Numbered from the stretch's first letter, positions 26,941-36,125 are shown. The stretch is DNA of 64,000 bases from CAIOHW01 sp964432565 (GCA_964432565.1 CAYSOA010000007.1:1-64000); one strand, 5' to 3'. The notes: generated by a model not told the origin, from the letters alone. Numbers and translations are program-made.

Positions 26941-28773
26941 ATGGCGCTGCATTCCCGCCCCCCGCATCGAGGCCTTCCTCGCCACGTCAAGGAACGAGCC
27001 CAGAACAGTGCGCTCTACTTCATTCTCTTTCTAGGCCTGCTCGCCCTGACGGTAGGGGTTTACCGTGGCAGTCTGCATCTCGTTCAACTCAAGGCCGAAG
27101 AACTGACGCTCGGGGAGCTCCCCGGGGCACTTGCATTATCCCTGATGCGCATGACCATCAGCTACGCGGCGTCGTTGATCCTTGCTTTCATTCTGGGACT
27201 GACGGCGGCTCGAACGCAGCTTGGAGAGAAGGTGATCCTGCCACTTCTCGATACGCTTCAGTCGGTTCCGCAGGTCGGCTTTTTTCCAGCCGCCATTTCG
27301 TTCTTCATCGGCGCCACTTCAGGTCATCGAGTAGGCATTGAACTGGCGAGCATCTTCCTGATCTTTACCAGTCAGGCTTGGAATCTTGCGTTTGCGGTCT
27401 ACGAGGCGACGAAAACCATCCCACAGGATCACTTCGATGCGGCCGCCTCTTTTGGGGTCAGCGGATCGCAGCGATTTTGGAAGCTCTACGCCCCCGCCTG
27501 CGTTCCAAGATTGATCTACAACAGCATCCTTTCCTGGTCGAACGGCTGGTACTTCCTCGTGGCCTGCGAAATTATCGCCGTAGGCCTGATCGAGTACAAT
27601 CTGCCGGGAATCGGAAACTTTCTCGCCCGCGCTGCAGAGAATGACCAGATTCATCTCGTCGGATGGGGACTGGCCTCTCTGGCATCCCTGATTCTCACCT
27701 TCGACTTCCTGATCTGGCGGCCACTCTCGATCTGGTCAGAGCGCTTCAGGCAGGAGTCGTCAGCCGCCTCTCCAGAAAGCGAGAGCCTGCGTCACCCGGA
27801 ATGGGTGCATGAGTTGAGCTTTCGACTGAAGCCCGTGGGCGCCGCCCTCCAGCTCCTGATTCGATCCCTGATTTTTCCCCTGACCTGGATAGCTCGAGAG
27901 ATCCTGCTCCCCCTGTTCTGGGATCTGCCGGCAGCACTCGTGGCATGGGCAGGGGAGAGGCTTTATACGCGCATCGCCCTTCCGAGCGTGGAGCGCTGGG
28001 AAAGACTGACGGCTCGAACGCTCTGGGTGCGACGTGCAATTCTCGGAGGGATGGGCACCTCTTTGGGACTCGGGGCCGCATATCTTCTGGGCCGATGGCT
28101 TGCTCCCCCGTGGCCCTCTCTTGCCAAAGAAATTCCCCTGGCCGTCCTCGCTTCGACGCTGCGGCTGACGATCGCCCTAGTCATCTCACTCGCGGTCACC
28201 ATTCCTCTGGTTCTCTGGTGCTGGGATCGTCCTCGCCTCAGACAAACCCTAACGACTCTGGCACAGGTCGGAGCCAGCCTGCCGGCGGTCGCACTGTTTC
28301 CGCTGATTGTCCTGGTGGCGGTCAATCGACTCGGAGGAGGAATGGAGGTCGCCAGCATCATCCTCGTCCTCACCGGAATGATCTGGTACCCCCTGTTCAA
28401 TTGCCTGGGAGGAGTGGCAACCATTCCTGCCGACCTGATCGAAGCCATGAAGGCACTAGGGCTGACGCGAGCCCAGCTCTGGAAACGGTTGGTCCTTCCA
28501 GCTATGGGGCCGGCCCTTGTCACAGGTGCCATCACCGCCTGGGGAGGCGGGTGGAACGCTCTGGTCGTCTCAGAGTATGTTCGGCATCAGGGACAGACCC
28601 ACAAAGTCTTGGGTCTGGGCAGCCTGCTGGACCGGGCCGTATACGAGCAAGGGGACAATCAGGCGATCACCCTTTGTGTGGCGGCCATGGTGGGATGGAT
28701 TCTTCTGGTGAACGCCTTTTTCTGGAAACCCATTTACCGATCGACCATGGATCGCTACAAGTTTGAGGCATAG
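26941..28773 (+). CDS. NitT/TauT-type ABC permease, two permease domains fused
   Basis: A 610-residue inner-membrane protein made of two binding-protein-dependent transport permease domains in tandem (about residues 25-270 and 365-600), joined by a hydrophilic linker. Each copy has an EAA-type coupling loop (AAASFGVSGSQRFWKLYAP and AMKALGLTRAQLWKRLVLP). The two-domain fusion replaces a permease dimer. The ATPase follows at 8 bases. No periplasmic binding protein is present nearby, so the substrate is unknown; nitrate, taurine and sulfonate transporters belong to this class. Confidence 0.88.
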   Translation: MALHSRPPHRGLPRHVKERAQNSALYFILFLGLLALTVGVYRGSLHLVQLKAEELTLGELPGALALSLMRMTISYAASLILAFILGLTAARTQLGEKVILPLLDTLQSVPQVGFFPAAISFFIGATSGHRVGIELASIFLIFTSQAWNLAFAVYEATKTIPQDHFDAAASFGVSGSQRFWKLYAPACVPRLIYNSILSWSNGWYFLVACEIIAVGLIEYNLPGIGNFLARAAENDQIHLVGWGLASLASLILTFDFLIWRPLSIWSERFRQESSAASPESESLRHPEWVHELSFRLKPVGAALQLLIRSLIFPLTWIAREILLPLFWDLPAALVAWAGERLYTRIALPSVERWERLTARTLWVRRAILGGMGTSLGLGAAYLLGRWLAPPWPSLAKEIPLAVLASTLRLTIALVISLAVTIPLVLWCWDRPRLRQTLTTLAQVGASLPAVALFPLIVLVAVNRLGGGMEVASIILVLTGMIWYPLFNCLGGVATIPADLIEAMKALGLTRAQLWKRLVLPAMGPALVTGAITAWGGGWNALVVSEYVRHQGQTHKVLGLGSLLDRAVYEQGDNQAITLCVAAMVGWILLVNAFFWKPIYRSTMDRYKFEA

Positions 28774-28781
28774 GTTCACCG

Positions 28782-29543
28782 ATGACCACCGGCCCCATCC
28801 TTTTTGAACTCGAGCACATCACGCAGCGCTTTCGTCTGCCCCAGGGGGACGTGACGGTTCTGCAGGATGTCAGCTTCAAGGCCCGCGAAGGGGAGTTCAT
28901 CGCCATCGTGGGCCCATCAGGCGCTGGAAAAAGCACCATTCTTCGCATCATCAGCGGCCTGATGCGCCCCAGCGAGGGACGAGTCCTTTACAAGGGAACC
29001 GCCCTTTCCTCGAACAACCTCGAAGCCGCCATGGTCTTTCAAAACTTCGCCCTTCTTCCCTGGCTGACCGTCGCCCAAAATGTGGAGCTCGGCCTCGAAC
29101 CCCGCGGCCTGGATCGTGCGGCGCGTCGAAAGCGCGCTGCATTCTATATCGCCAAAGTGGGTTTGGAAGGCTATGAAGAGGCCTATCCTCGTGAACTCTC
29201 TGGCGGAATGAAGCAGCGCGTGGGCCTGGCCCGAGCACTGGCCGTTGAACCAGAGATTCTCTTGATGGATGAGCCCTTCTCCTCGCTCGATGCGTTGACC
29301 TCGATCAACCTGCGCGACGAGCTATTGGATATCTGGGCGGACCGGGATTTTCCGGTGAATACAGTGGTGATGGTCACCCATATGATCGAGGAGGCCATCG
29401 AGCTCGCCGACCGGGTACTGGTCCTTTCCAGCAAGCCCGGCCATATTGCGGGCGACCTCACGATCGAACTGCCGCGTCCCCGGCGCAAACGGGACAAGGC
29501 GTTCAGCGAGTATGTCGATCGAATTTTCTCGCTGATCGCGTAA
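28782..29543 (+). CDS. NitT/TauT-type ABC transporter ATP-binding protein
   Basis: A 253-residue ATPase. Walker A is GPSGAGKST (~residues 45-53), the signature is ELSGGMKQRVGLARALA, and Walker B is ILLMDEPFSSLDALT, ending with MVTHMIEEA. The SsuB/TauB-like spacing and the partner permease place it in the nitrate/sulfonate family. In many relatives a C-terminal AAA-associated domain is fused, and here it is a separate gene just downstream. Confidence 0.93.
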   Translation: MTTGPILFELEHITQRFRLPQGDVTVLQDVSFKAREGEFIAIVGPSGAGKSTILRIISGLMRPSEGRVLYKGTALSSNNLEAAMVFQNFALLPWLTVAQNVELGLEPRGLDRAARRKRAAFYIAKVGLEGYEEAYPRELSGGMKQRVGLARALAVEPEILLMDEPFSSLDALTSINLRDELLDIWADRDFPVNTVVMVTHMIEEAIELADRVLVLSSKPGHIAGDLTIELPRPRRKRDKAFSEYVDRIFSLIA

Positions 29544-29564
29544 AGGAAACGAACAGACTGAATT

Positions 29565-30074
29565 ATGGACAAACCTGGCGGAAAACCTCTCGAAACCCTT
29601 CCTCAAATTGGAATCAGTGAAATTCTTGGACTCGTCGAGCTGCTCAACTCCAAGGGCGGACGTGAAGACATCTACAAGCTGGCGAGCGAGCTACAAATGG
29701 AGTTCGGCGAAACTCTGGCCGTGATTCGCGCCGCAGAACTACTGGGCCTGGTGCATACCCCGGGCGGAGATGTCGAGGTTGGGGCGCTAGGCGTCAAGAT
29801 CAGCGATGCCGGGATCAGCGACCGGAAAGCGATTATCCACGACCAGCTCATGACCATCCCGGTCTTCAAGGCACTCGTTCAGTTTCTCAACGAGCAGGAA
29901 GAACGCGAAGCATCCCGCGATACGGTGCTCGAGAAGCTGGCAGAGCTCATTCCCAACGAGAACGCCGAGCAGACGTTCTCGCTGCTCGTGCAGTGGGGCC
30001 GCTACGGCGAGCTCTTCGGCTATAACGACGACAGCGAAACCTTCTACCTCGATCTCGATCTCGAAGCCCCGTAG
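29565..30074 (+). CDS. Stand-alone AAA-associated C-terminal domain protein
   Basis: A 169-residue soluble protein beginning with a winged-helix-like segment (GISEILGLVELLNSKGGREDIYKLASELQM) and ending with acidic EAP-type residues. It resembles the AAA-associated domain normally fused to NitT/TauT ATPases (family AAA_assoc_C). Here it is encoded separately, 21 bases after the ATPase. It probably regulates or senses for the transporter, but this is an inference from the known fusion. Confidence 0.8.
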   Translation: MDKPGGKPLETLPQIGISEILGLVELLNSKGGREDIYKLASELQMEFGETLAVIRAAELLGLVHTPGGDVEVGALGVKISDAGISDRKAIIHDQLMTIPVFKALVQFLNEQEEREASRDTVLEKLAELIPNENAEQTFSLLVQWGRYGELFGYNDDSETFYLDLDLEAP

Positions 30075-30109
30075 ACACTCGGGCTTGCCCCTTGCAGCCA
30101 TCGGGGCCA

Positions 30110-31039
30110 ATGCTCGCTCTATGGCCAATCGACATCCTGCGCGAACCCGCCGACCTTCTGGAACGATCGGCCGAGCTGCTTGATCTTTGGGCAGCCCGGA
30201 CCCAAGTGACGATTGAGCCCGTTTTCGTTTTGGGAGGGACCCAGCGCGACTTTGAGTTCGAAGCGACCACAGACTCACTGAACAAAAGAGCCCTGAAAGC
30301 GCTCAACGCCACAGTCGAACAATACGCATCCCATCACGCTGAACTCGAAAGATCGCTGACCCGTGCGACGGTTTTGCTCGATCCCGGCAATCGCATCTCG
30401 ACGGCCGTCAACACTCTCGAAGAACATGCCATGCGCCGAAATGCAGACTTCATTGCTCTGCCCACACACGGACGCAAGGGAGTCGCCAGATTGGTCCTCG
30501 GAAGCTTCGCCGAAACGCTTCTGCTTCGGTCCCAGGTGCCCACGGTCACGCTGGGCCCCAGGCTCTCTAAAATCCGGCCGCTCAGGCGCATCCTGCATGC
30601 AACCGACTTCGGATCCGGCTCCGAGCAGCACTTTCGCTCGATCATCGGCTTCGCAAAGGGTCACGGCTCGAAAGTTTGGCTCTACCATTCGGTCCCCAAT
30701 CTCGTAGAACCGATCTTTCAGTCGGGGGCCTACCTCTTTTCCGGAGCCTGGATTCCTGCCCGTAACTACTTTCACGAAGAATCACAGAATCGGTTTCGCA
30801 GAGGCCACGCATGGGCCCGGTGGGCACGAAACCAAGGGGTCGACTGCGAATTCGTCCTGGATGAAACGCCTGGGGTCATCCGAGAGCACCTTCTGCAATT
30901 CATCGACGACCATCAGGTGGGACTGTTGTCGATCGCCTCGAGAACCGGCCCCGTCTCGGCCACCCTTCTGGGAAGCATCGCACGGCAGCTCGTCCGAGAG
31001 GCATCCTGTCCCGTCTGGATCACTCACGCGCGGCGCTGA
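30110..31039 (+). CDS. Universal stress protein with two UspA domains
   Basis: About 309 residues with two tandem Usp folds. The first contains ADFIALPTHGRKGVARLVLGSFAETLL, the nucleotide-binding end motif G-x-x-x-x-x-LGS. The second begins RILHATDFGSGS and ends LLSIASRTGPVSATLLGSIARQLVREASCPVW. Such proteins bind ATP or AMP and respond to stress. ATG 30110 was chosen; TTG 30092 is also possible. It is in line with the transporter genes and may share their transcript. Confidence 0.85.
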   Translation: MLALWPIDILREPADLLERSAELLDLWAARTQVTIEPVFVLGGTQRDFEFEATTDSLNKRALKALNATVEQYASHHAELERSLTRATVLLDPGNRISTAVNTLEEHAMRRNADFIALPTHGRKGVARLVLGSFAETLLLRSQVPTVTLGPRLSKIRPLRRILHATDFGSGSEQHFRSIIGFAKGHGSKVWLYHSVPNLVEPIFQSGAYLFSGAWIPARNYFHEESQNRFRRGHAWARWARNQGVDCEFVLDETPGVIREHLLQFIDDHQVGLLSIASRTGPVSATLLGSIARQLVREASCPVWITHARR

Positions 31040-31123
31040 GAATTCCTCGAAAAACCTCATGTTCTTGCCCACCGAAGGAAGGTAGAATCAGAGGCCGGAA
31101 CCCTCCAGGTTCGAGGTGCGTTC

Positions 31124-32347
31124 ATGAGCCAGACATTCAATATCACCCTTGATGACATCCGCCAGGCGCAAGCCTTCTTGAGTCATCACCTCAAACCCTC
31201 TCCCTTACTGCGAAACAGCTGGCTCTCTCAGACCTTTGACTGCGAGCTTTATCTCAAGCTCGAAAACATGCAGCCGATCGGCTCATTCAAGATTCGAGGA
31301 GCCGCCTATCGAATTTCGCGACTCACCCCAGAGGAGAAGACCCGGGGAGTCATCGCTGCAAGCGCAGGCAATCACGCGCAAGGGGTTGCCTGGGGCTCGA
31401 AGCTGTTGGGAGTTTCGGCGAAAATAGTCATGCCGAAGAGCGCTCCTCTGGTGAAGATTCAAAACACCCAGGCGTTGGGAGCCGAGGTCATCCTCGCGGG
31501 AGATTCCTACGACGAAGCATACTCCCACGCGCAGACCCTGGTGGAACAGGAGGGACGTGTCTTCGTTCCCGCCTTCGAAGACCCCGATGTCATTGCGGGT
31601 CAAGGAGTCACTGGCCTCGAAATTCTCGACCAGCTGCCCGAAGTGGATCTGGTCATCAGCTCGATGGGAGGCGGAGGCCTGATGGCCGGACTGGTCACGG
31701 CCTTTCGGGCGCTCAAGCCTCAAACTCGACTCATCGGAGTTCAGGCAACGGGCGCCCCCTCACTCGTTCGCTCGATCCGGGCCGGAAGGGTGGAGCCCGT
31801 CCTGCCTGTGAATACCTTCTCCGACGGCATTGCCGTGGGGGTCGCAAGCGAAACCATGCGGGCACTTCTTGCGAGCCGAGTCGACCAGTTGCTCGAGGTC
31901 GATGACGAAACCACGGCGGCAGCAGTACTGACTCTACTGGAGAAGGCCAAGGTCGTCGCTGAAGGATCTGGTGCCATTGCCCTCGGTGGACTCGAACAGA
32001 TCCGTGACGAAATTCGTGGCAAAAAACTGGTCGTCGTCATCAGCGGCGGAAACATCGACGTCAACCTGCTCTCGCGCATCATTGACCGAGGAATGATCCA
32101 GAAGGGAAGACGTCTGCGAATGAATGTGGTGATTTCCGATCGCCCGGGAAGCCTAGCGCGACTAACCCAGCTTCTGGCCACACAGGGAGCAAACGTCCTG
32201 CAGGCCATTCACGATCGGAGCGAGGCCTCGACAAGAATCGACCAGACCGAAGTGGCTCTCACACTCGAAACTCGAGGCCCCGAACACAGCCAGCAGATCA
32301 TCGACGCACTCGAAAAGCAGGTGATCCGGCTCGAACTGGTGCACTAA
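31124..32347 (+). CDS. ilvA: Threonine ammonia-lyase with C-terminal ACT domain
   Basis: PLP-dependent deaminase converting threonine to 2-oxobutanoate. The PLP lysine lies in QPIGSFKIRGA, SAGNHAQG follows, and the phosphate-binding SMGGGGLMAG is present. The C terminus has one ACT-like domain (MNVVISDRPGSLARLTQLL), as in the catabolic or anabolic one-ACT enzymes. The 407-residue length is standard. SD GAGGTG lies 7 bases upstream. A good -10 box, TAGAAT (31083-31088), suggests its own promoter. Confidence 0.9.
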   Translation: MSQTFNITLDDIRQAQAFLSHHLKPSPLLRNSWLSQTFDCELYLKLENMQPIGSFKIRGAAYRISRLTPEEKTRGVIAASAGNHAQGVAWGSKLLGVSAKIVMPKSAPLVKIQNTQALGAEVILAGDSYDEAYSHAQTLVEQEGRVFVPAFEDPDVIAGQGVTGLEILDQLPEVDLVISSMGGGGLMAGLVTAFRALKPQTRLIGVQATGAPSLVRSIRAGRVEPVLPVNTFSDGIAVGVASETMRALLASRVDQLLEVDDETTAAAVLTLLEKAKVVAEGSGAIALGGLEQIRDEIRGKKLVVVISGGNIDVNLLSRIIDRGMIQKGRRLRMNVVISDRPGSLARLTQLLATQGANVLQAIHDRSEASTRIDQTEVALTLETRGPEHSQQIIDALEKQVIRLELVH

Positions 32348-33072
32348 TCCCTTCGAGGATAACCGCTCAATCGCCTCTCGTTGATCGCTGCCTCCGGAAT
32401 TCCCCCCACTACCTCGTCGGCCCGTAGGTCACCGCGCGACCAGAGCTGCCTTCCAATAAACTTGCGAAAGACCAGCTCCATCTCCTCCTGAATCCGAACC
32501 CCCTCGATCACGCCTAGAACCCTGGCAATCGCCTCAAACGTACAGACAAAGTCGACACGAGGCTCACGCCGCAGTCGGTATTCGGACGGCGGTCCGGGCG
32601 GAAGGACAATTCGTGTCACACCCTGAAGGGCGGGCTCACGTCTGCCCACACGCCTCGCCTGTCGCCAGCTGCCATCCGGCACCAGAAGCGTGAACCTCTC
32701 GTCGGGATTCTGCATTCTCCTGCGACCGATCCAATCGGAGTCGAGCACCTGGGCACCCGGCTCGGGAAAAAGAAAAAGCGGTGTCCGCCCCTCAGAAATC
32801 AGCTCCTCACGCGGAATCCAGGGATCGGAGTCCGGCGATTCCGGTCCACCAATTCCTCCCCTCCAGAGCACTTTTGAGCCCGGAATGAGCTCACAGGCCA
32901 GAAGCCCAGTGTTGGTCGTGGTGTTGCCTTCGTAGCGATGAATCAGGAGGCGAAGCTCGGTGGTGAGCCCATGCGACGGTTGCAGTCTTGGAAGCTCAGA
33001 ACAAAGACAGAGCGTAGGCCGCAGTCGGCACCGCTCACAACGAGACTGAAGCTTTTCGCTGAAACGACCCAT
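32344..33072 (-). CDS. DTW-domain tRNA-uridine aminocarboxypropyltransferase
   Basis: DTW-domain enzymes (TapT/YfiP) add 3-amino-3-carboxypropyl from SAM to tRNA uridines, making acp3U47. Zinc-binding cysteines are seen at the N terminus (CERCRLRPTLCLC, residues 12-24). The catalytic block LVPDGSWRQARRV is a DGSW variant of the DxTW motif, and FVCTFEAIARVLGVIE is the conserved tail helix. The ATG at 33072 is only 4 bases after the CCA end of tRNA-Arg on the same strand, so the tRNA occupies the position of the 5' leader. The 3' end overlaps ilvA by 4 bp. Confidence 0.85.
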   Translation of the reverse strand: MGRFSEKLQSRCERCRLRPTLCLCSELPRLQPSHGLTTELRLLIHRYEGNTTTNTGLLACELIPGSKVLWRGGIGGPESPDSDPWIPREELISEGRTPLFLFPEPGAQVLDSDWIGRRRMQNPDERFTLLVPDGSWRQARRVGRREPALQGVTRIVLPPGPPSEYRLRREPRVDFVCTFEAIARVLGVIEGVRIQEEMELVFRKFIGRQLWSRGDLRADEVVGGIPEAAINERRLSGYPRRD

Positions 33073-33076
33073 AAAA

Positions 33077-33153
33077 TGGCGACTCCGGAGGGAATCGAAC
33101 CCCCGACCTGATGCTTAGAAGGCACCTGCTCTATCCAACTGAGCTACGGAGTC
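33077..33153 (-). tRNA. tRNA-Arg (anticodon TCT)
   Basis: 77-nt cloverleaf on the minus strand: acceptor GACTCCG pairs with CGGAGTC, and the anticodon stem is GGTGC/GCATC. The loop CTTCTAA holds TCT. The T-arm is GGGGG-TTCGATT-CCCTC, and CCA is encoded. The variable loop AGGTC has U47. Confidence 0.97.
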
Positions 33154-33220
33154 CGGCCATGGATCTGAGGTAGCACAAGACCCTCCCCTTGATCCAGAGC
33201 CGTGGTATTCTGAAGGAGCG

Positions 33221-33469
33221 ATGGCACCGGTTTACGAATACGAATGCCCCACCTGCCGCCACCCTTTTGAAGAGCGGGTCTCGAGCCACGCCTCGCCCCC
33301 TCCGCCGTGCCCAAAATGCGGCGGATCCGACTCGAAAAAGAAAATCTCCAGATTTGCGGTAGGCGGCCAGGGGGACCTCAGGGAGAGCACTCTTCACGGA
33401 TGCCATGGCGGGTGGGATGCTGGCAGCGGAGGCAGCTGCGGCTCGGGGGGCTGCCATTCCGACGATTAA
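33221..33469 (+). CDS. FmdB-type zinc ribbon protein
   Basis: An 82-residue protein starting MAPVYEYECPTCRHPFEE with the zinc ribbon completed by CPKCGGSDSKKK, the FmdB/CxxC_CXXC_SSSS family pattern. The tail is rich in glycine with C and H residues (HGCHGGWD, GGSCGSGGCHSDD). Its function is usually unknown; some act as regulators. The start has GAAGGAG 2 bases upstream and the extended -10 TGGTATTCT lies before it. It is flanked by two minus-strand tRNAs and ends 3 bases before tRNA-Leu. Confidence 0.85.
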   Translation: MAPVYEYECPTCRHPFEERVSSHASPPPPCPKCGGSDSKKKISRFAVGGQGDLRESTLHGCHGGWDAGSGGSCGSGGCHSDD

Positions 33470-33472
33470 GAT

Positions 33473-33557
33473 TGGTGCTCTCGGACAGACTCGAACTGTC
33501 ACGCCTTGCGGCACTGGTTCCTAAGACCAGCGTGTCTACCAATTCCACCACGAGAGC
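33473..33557 (-). tRNA. tRNA-Leu (anticodon TAG)
   Basis: 85-nt class II tRNA: acceptor GCTCTCG pairs with CGAGAGC. The anticodon stem is CTGGT/ACCAG and the loop CTTAGGA holds TAG. A long variable arm (GCCGCAAGGC) and T-arm GACAG-TTCGAGT-CTGTC follow. CCA is encoded. Confidence 0.96.
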
Positions 33558-33615
33558 ACTCGAAGGCCGGCTTCCTGTCTAACACAGCACCCGGACGTCT
33601 CCATCCAAAAATTCC

Positions 33616-35322
33616 TCAGGCCGCGCTCGACGACCTTGCCGCGCGCAACCGTTCGATCTCCTGCTTCAAACGTTCGAGTTCGACATTCTGTTCCTGAACC
33701 ACCAGCTCCAACTGCTCGCTTTTCTTCTTCTGATGAAGAGCGACTCGTTGGGCTACCTCAAGATTCTTCCGGGTTTCGTCCTCGTTCGCAGGAGTTCCAT
33801 GCCGCTTGAGATCTTCGAGCTCCCGCGACTGTTTGTCGAACTGTCGCTGAAGCTGTCGAAATGAAGCTGCCGGAACCGACTGTCGGCTCTGATCAGACAA
33901 CTGCTGCAGCTTGGCTTGCAGTTCATCGTGACGCAACCTCAGGCTTTCGTTCTCACTCCGTGCCGACTGGAGCATCCGCTGGGACTGACCCAGCTTGAAT
34001 TTCAGTGCCGAATCATCCCCGGCACCGCCTCCCATTTTGACTCGCTCGAGCGAAATCTGCAGCTTCGCCGCCTGATCCTTGGCCCGAATCAACTGCGTGG
34101 TCTTGCTTCGAATCGCGGCGTCCTTTTCCCGAATCTGCTGCTGAAGAGTGTTTTCTCTATTTTTGAACTCCTGCTCCTTCAGTCGGACCGAGGCCGCAAG
34201 CCGCTTTGAAACTTCCACAATTCGCGCTCGCTCGGCGTTGAGTTCACTGACCAGGGTCTCCACCCATCGCTCCACGCGCGGGCTCTTCACTTCTGCCTGA
34301 ATCGTAGCCACTTCGCGAGTCACCCTGTCGATGACTCCCTTCGACATCATCTGATCAATCTGAACGGCGGCATTCTGGATCTCACTCGAGTTCAAAGTCA
34401 CTTCAGAGGGTTGCGTCGAACTGCCCGAAGGCTCGATGATCACGTTCGCAGCCCCACTCTCACCAGTCGGTCCCTTTACAGTGGTGCCTTGCAACTCCCG
34501 GGTACCCGGCTTGATCCATCGAGCGATCTTCGAAAAGAGTCCCTTTGGTCGAGCATCGTCCTCTGCAGCACCCCCTCCCGAAATCCGAACGATCGAAGAG
34601 TCCTGCAGGTCCCCTCCGTCCCCTTCGATGCGCTTCGGCCCATCCTCGCGCTCTGGTGCGTCGCGATCGACAAGAACCTCCTCAGACGAGGCATCGTCCA
34701 AACCAGAGGACTCACCGTCACGACGCAGCAACCGCGCATAATCGAGATCCCCGAGTGCCGTAACCTCGGCGACCGGCGGAGCCGCCTCCGGAGAATCTGA
34801 GAACACGATCACATCCAGGGGCGACACCGCGCTCGACTCCCGAACCCCCCAGGCGTTCAGGCTGACGATTTCGACGCGCCCTGATCGCGGATCACATTTG
34901 ATGAAAGCTCGATCCGAGTGCCTGCAAATCGACTGCAGGAGCTCATCCAATCGGGATACGACCACTCCAGTGCGAACCCGCTCAGCCAGTGAATCCCAGG
35001 CAATCACCGAGATGTCCGGTAGATCAAACCCGAAGGAGAATACGAATAGCTGTCGATCAAATCCGCATTCAAACGAGACAGGAGACATGCCCTCGAAGAC
35101 GTGGCCCGTTCCCAAAACTCCGGCAATGATCTGAAAATGAAGTACAAACTCGTCCGGCCCCTCGGCTCGAAGCCTGGCGGCGACCAGATCAGACACCCTC
35201 CCCAGACCGGAGGAGTCCCGGAAGACCTCATGGAGAATCGCGCCCTCTGGCGACAGGAATCCGGACACTCCGAAGGACCGAATCGAACGAAACTTCGAGG
35301 CTGGGACAGGAATCCGGCTCAT
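33616..35322 (-). CDS. Large coiled-coil protein, unknown
   Basis: A 568-residue cytosolic-type protein with no signal or TM segment. Residues ~1-160 form a folded domain (FRSIRSFGVSGFLSPEGAILHE, FVLHFQIIAGVLGTGHVFEGMS). A low-complexity acidic linker follows (~200-310). The C-terminal ~260 residues are long coiled coil (VSELNAERARIVEVSKRLAASVRLKEQEFKNREN, QREFDKQSRELEDLK) ending in ARSSSAA. I do not recognise the family. ATG 35322 overlaps the upstream stop (ATGA) and has GGGAGG nearby, so the two genes are a translationally coupled pair. Confidence 0.6.
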   Translation of the reverse strand: MSRIPVPASKFRSIRSFGVSGFLSPEGAILHEVFRDSSGLGRVSDLVAARLRAEGPDEFVLHFQIIAGVLGTGHVFEGMSPVSFECGFDRQLFVFSFGFDLPDISVIAWDSLAERVRTGVVVSRLDELLQSICRHSDRAFIKCDPRSGRVEIVSLNAWGVRESSAVSPLDVIVFSDSPEAAPPVAEVTALGDLDYARLLRRDGESSGLDDASSEEVLVDRDAPEREDGPKRIEGDGGDLQDSSIVRISGGGAAEDDARPKGLFSKIARWIKPGTRELQGTTVKGPTGESGAANVIIEPSGSSTQPSEVTLNSSEIQNAAVQIDQMMSKGVIDRVTREVATIQAEVKSPRVERWVETLVSELNAERARIVEVSKRLAASVRLKEQEFKNRENTLQQQIREKDAAIRSKTTQLIRAKDQAAKLQISLERVKMGGGAGDDSALKFKLGQSQRMLQSARSENESLRLRHDELQAKLQQLSDQSRQSVPAASFRQLQRQFDKQSRELEDLKRHGTPANEDETRKNLEVAQRVALHQKKKSEQLELVVQEQNVELERLKQEIERLRAARSSSAA

Positions 35323-36125
35323 GCCGCCTCCCCCTGAATTCCATCGAGCAGGCCCACCGAGGGTGCCCACTGTCCTTCGCCGATCAGCGATTCGAGCAGT
35401 CGTTCCTGCCGCGAAAGCAGCTTACTTCGAACAGAACCCACCGAAAGATCCGACAATGAAATCGGAAGCTCGGAGACCACACCAGAGACGATGCCTTCAA
35501 TCCAGTCTTCCGAAACCCCCATCCTCAGGGGATCACCCCCGAAGGTGCAACGCCTGAAGACCGACTCACGAAAGCGAATCAGCCAGTCCCGATCCAGATA
35601 GTCGAGGTGCATCGCCTGCCAGACCGCCCAGGAGGACTTCAGGACAGCCTGTTCATAGCCCGCCTGGCTTTGATCGCGTGCGCCCACCACGAGTTCCTCG
35701 GCGAAGGGACCACAGAGCTCGCTGACGAGTACCGCGATGAAGAAGGCCTCGACCCGACCCTCATCGCTCCAGAGGGGGGCTGTCCTCCGCAAAAACTCAT
35801 CCGAAGCCTCGAACGGAGCAGCCACCCATCCCTGCCCGACACGCAGGGCATCCAGCATGCTCGAAAGCTGGCGAGCCATCTGACGATAGGGTTCAACCGT
35901 ATCGACAAAAGGAGGATAGTAAATGAACTCAAAAGAGCTGAGACGCTCGAGATCAGAGGGAAGAAGAAAGTCGAGAGGCCCTTTCAAGGCCAGAAACTTT
36001 TCATTACTGGGGAGCAGCACATAAATCGGGGCGGGAAGCGGCTCAAAAGGACGCAGGTCGGCGACCGGAACTCTCCGCATCTCCGACGTCACATCCAGTG
36101 GCAGTTTGGCTCGACCGAGTCTCAT
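35319..36125 (-). CDS. Conserved-looking soluble protein, unknown
   Basis: A 268-residue protein starting MRLGRAKLPLDVTSEMRRVPVADLRPFEPLPAPIYVLLPSNEKF. The N-terminal part is a mixed alpha/beta domain and the rest is mainly helical (FFIAVLVSELCGPFAEELVVGARDQSQAGYEQAVL). There is no signal peptide, and no catalytic motif or family is recognised. It is translationally coupled (ATGA) to the downstream coiled-coil protein, with which it may form a complex. The start is the first ATG after upstream in-frame codons. Confidence 0.55.
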   Translation of the reverse strand: MRLGRAKLPLDVTSEMRRVPVADLRPFEPLPAPIYVLLPSNEKFLALKGPLDFLLPSDLERLSSFEFIYYPPFVDTVEPYRQMARQLSSMLDALRVGQGWVAAPFEASDEFLRRTAPLWSDEGRVEAFFIAVLVSELCGPFAEELVVGARDQSQAGYEQAVLKSSWAVWQAMHLDYLDRDWLIRFRESVFRRCTFGGDPLRMGVSEDWIEGIVSGVVSELPISLSDLSVGSVRSKLLSRQERLLESLIGEGQWAPSVGLLDGIQGEAA

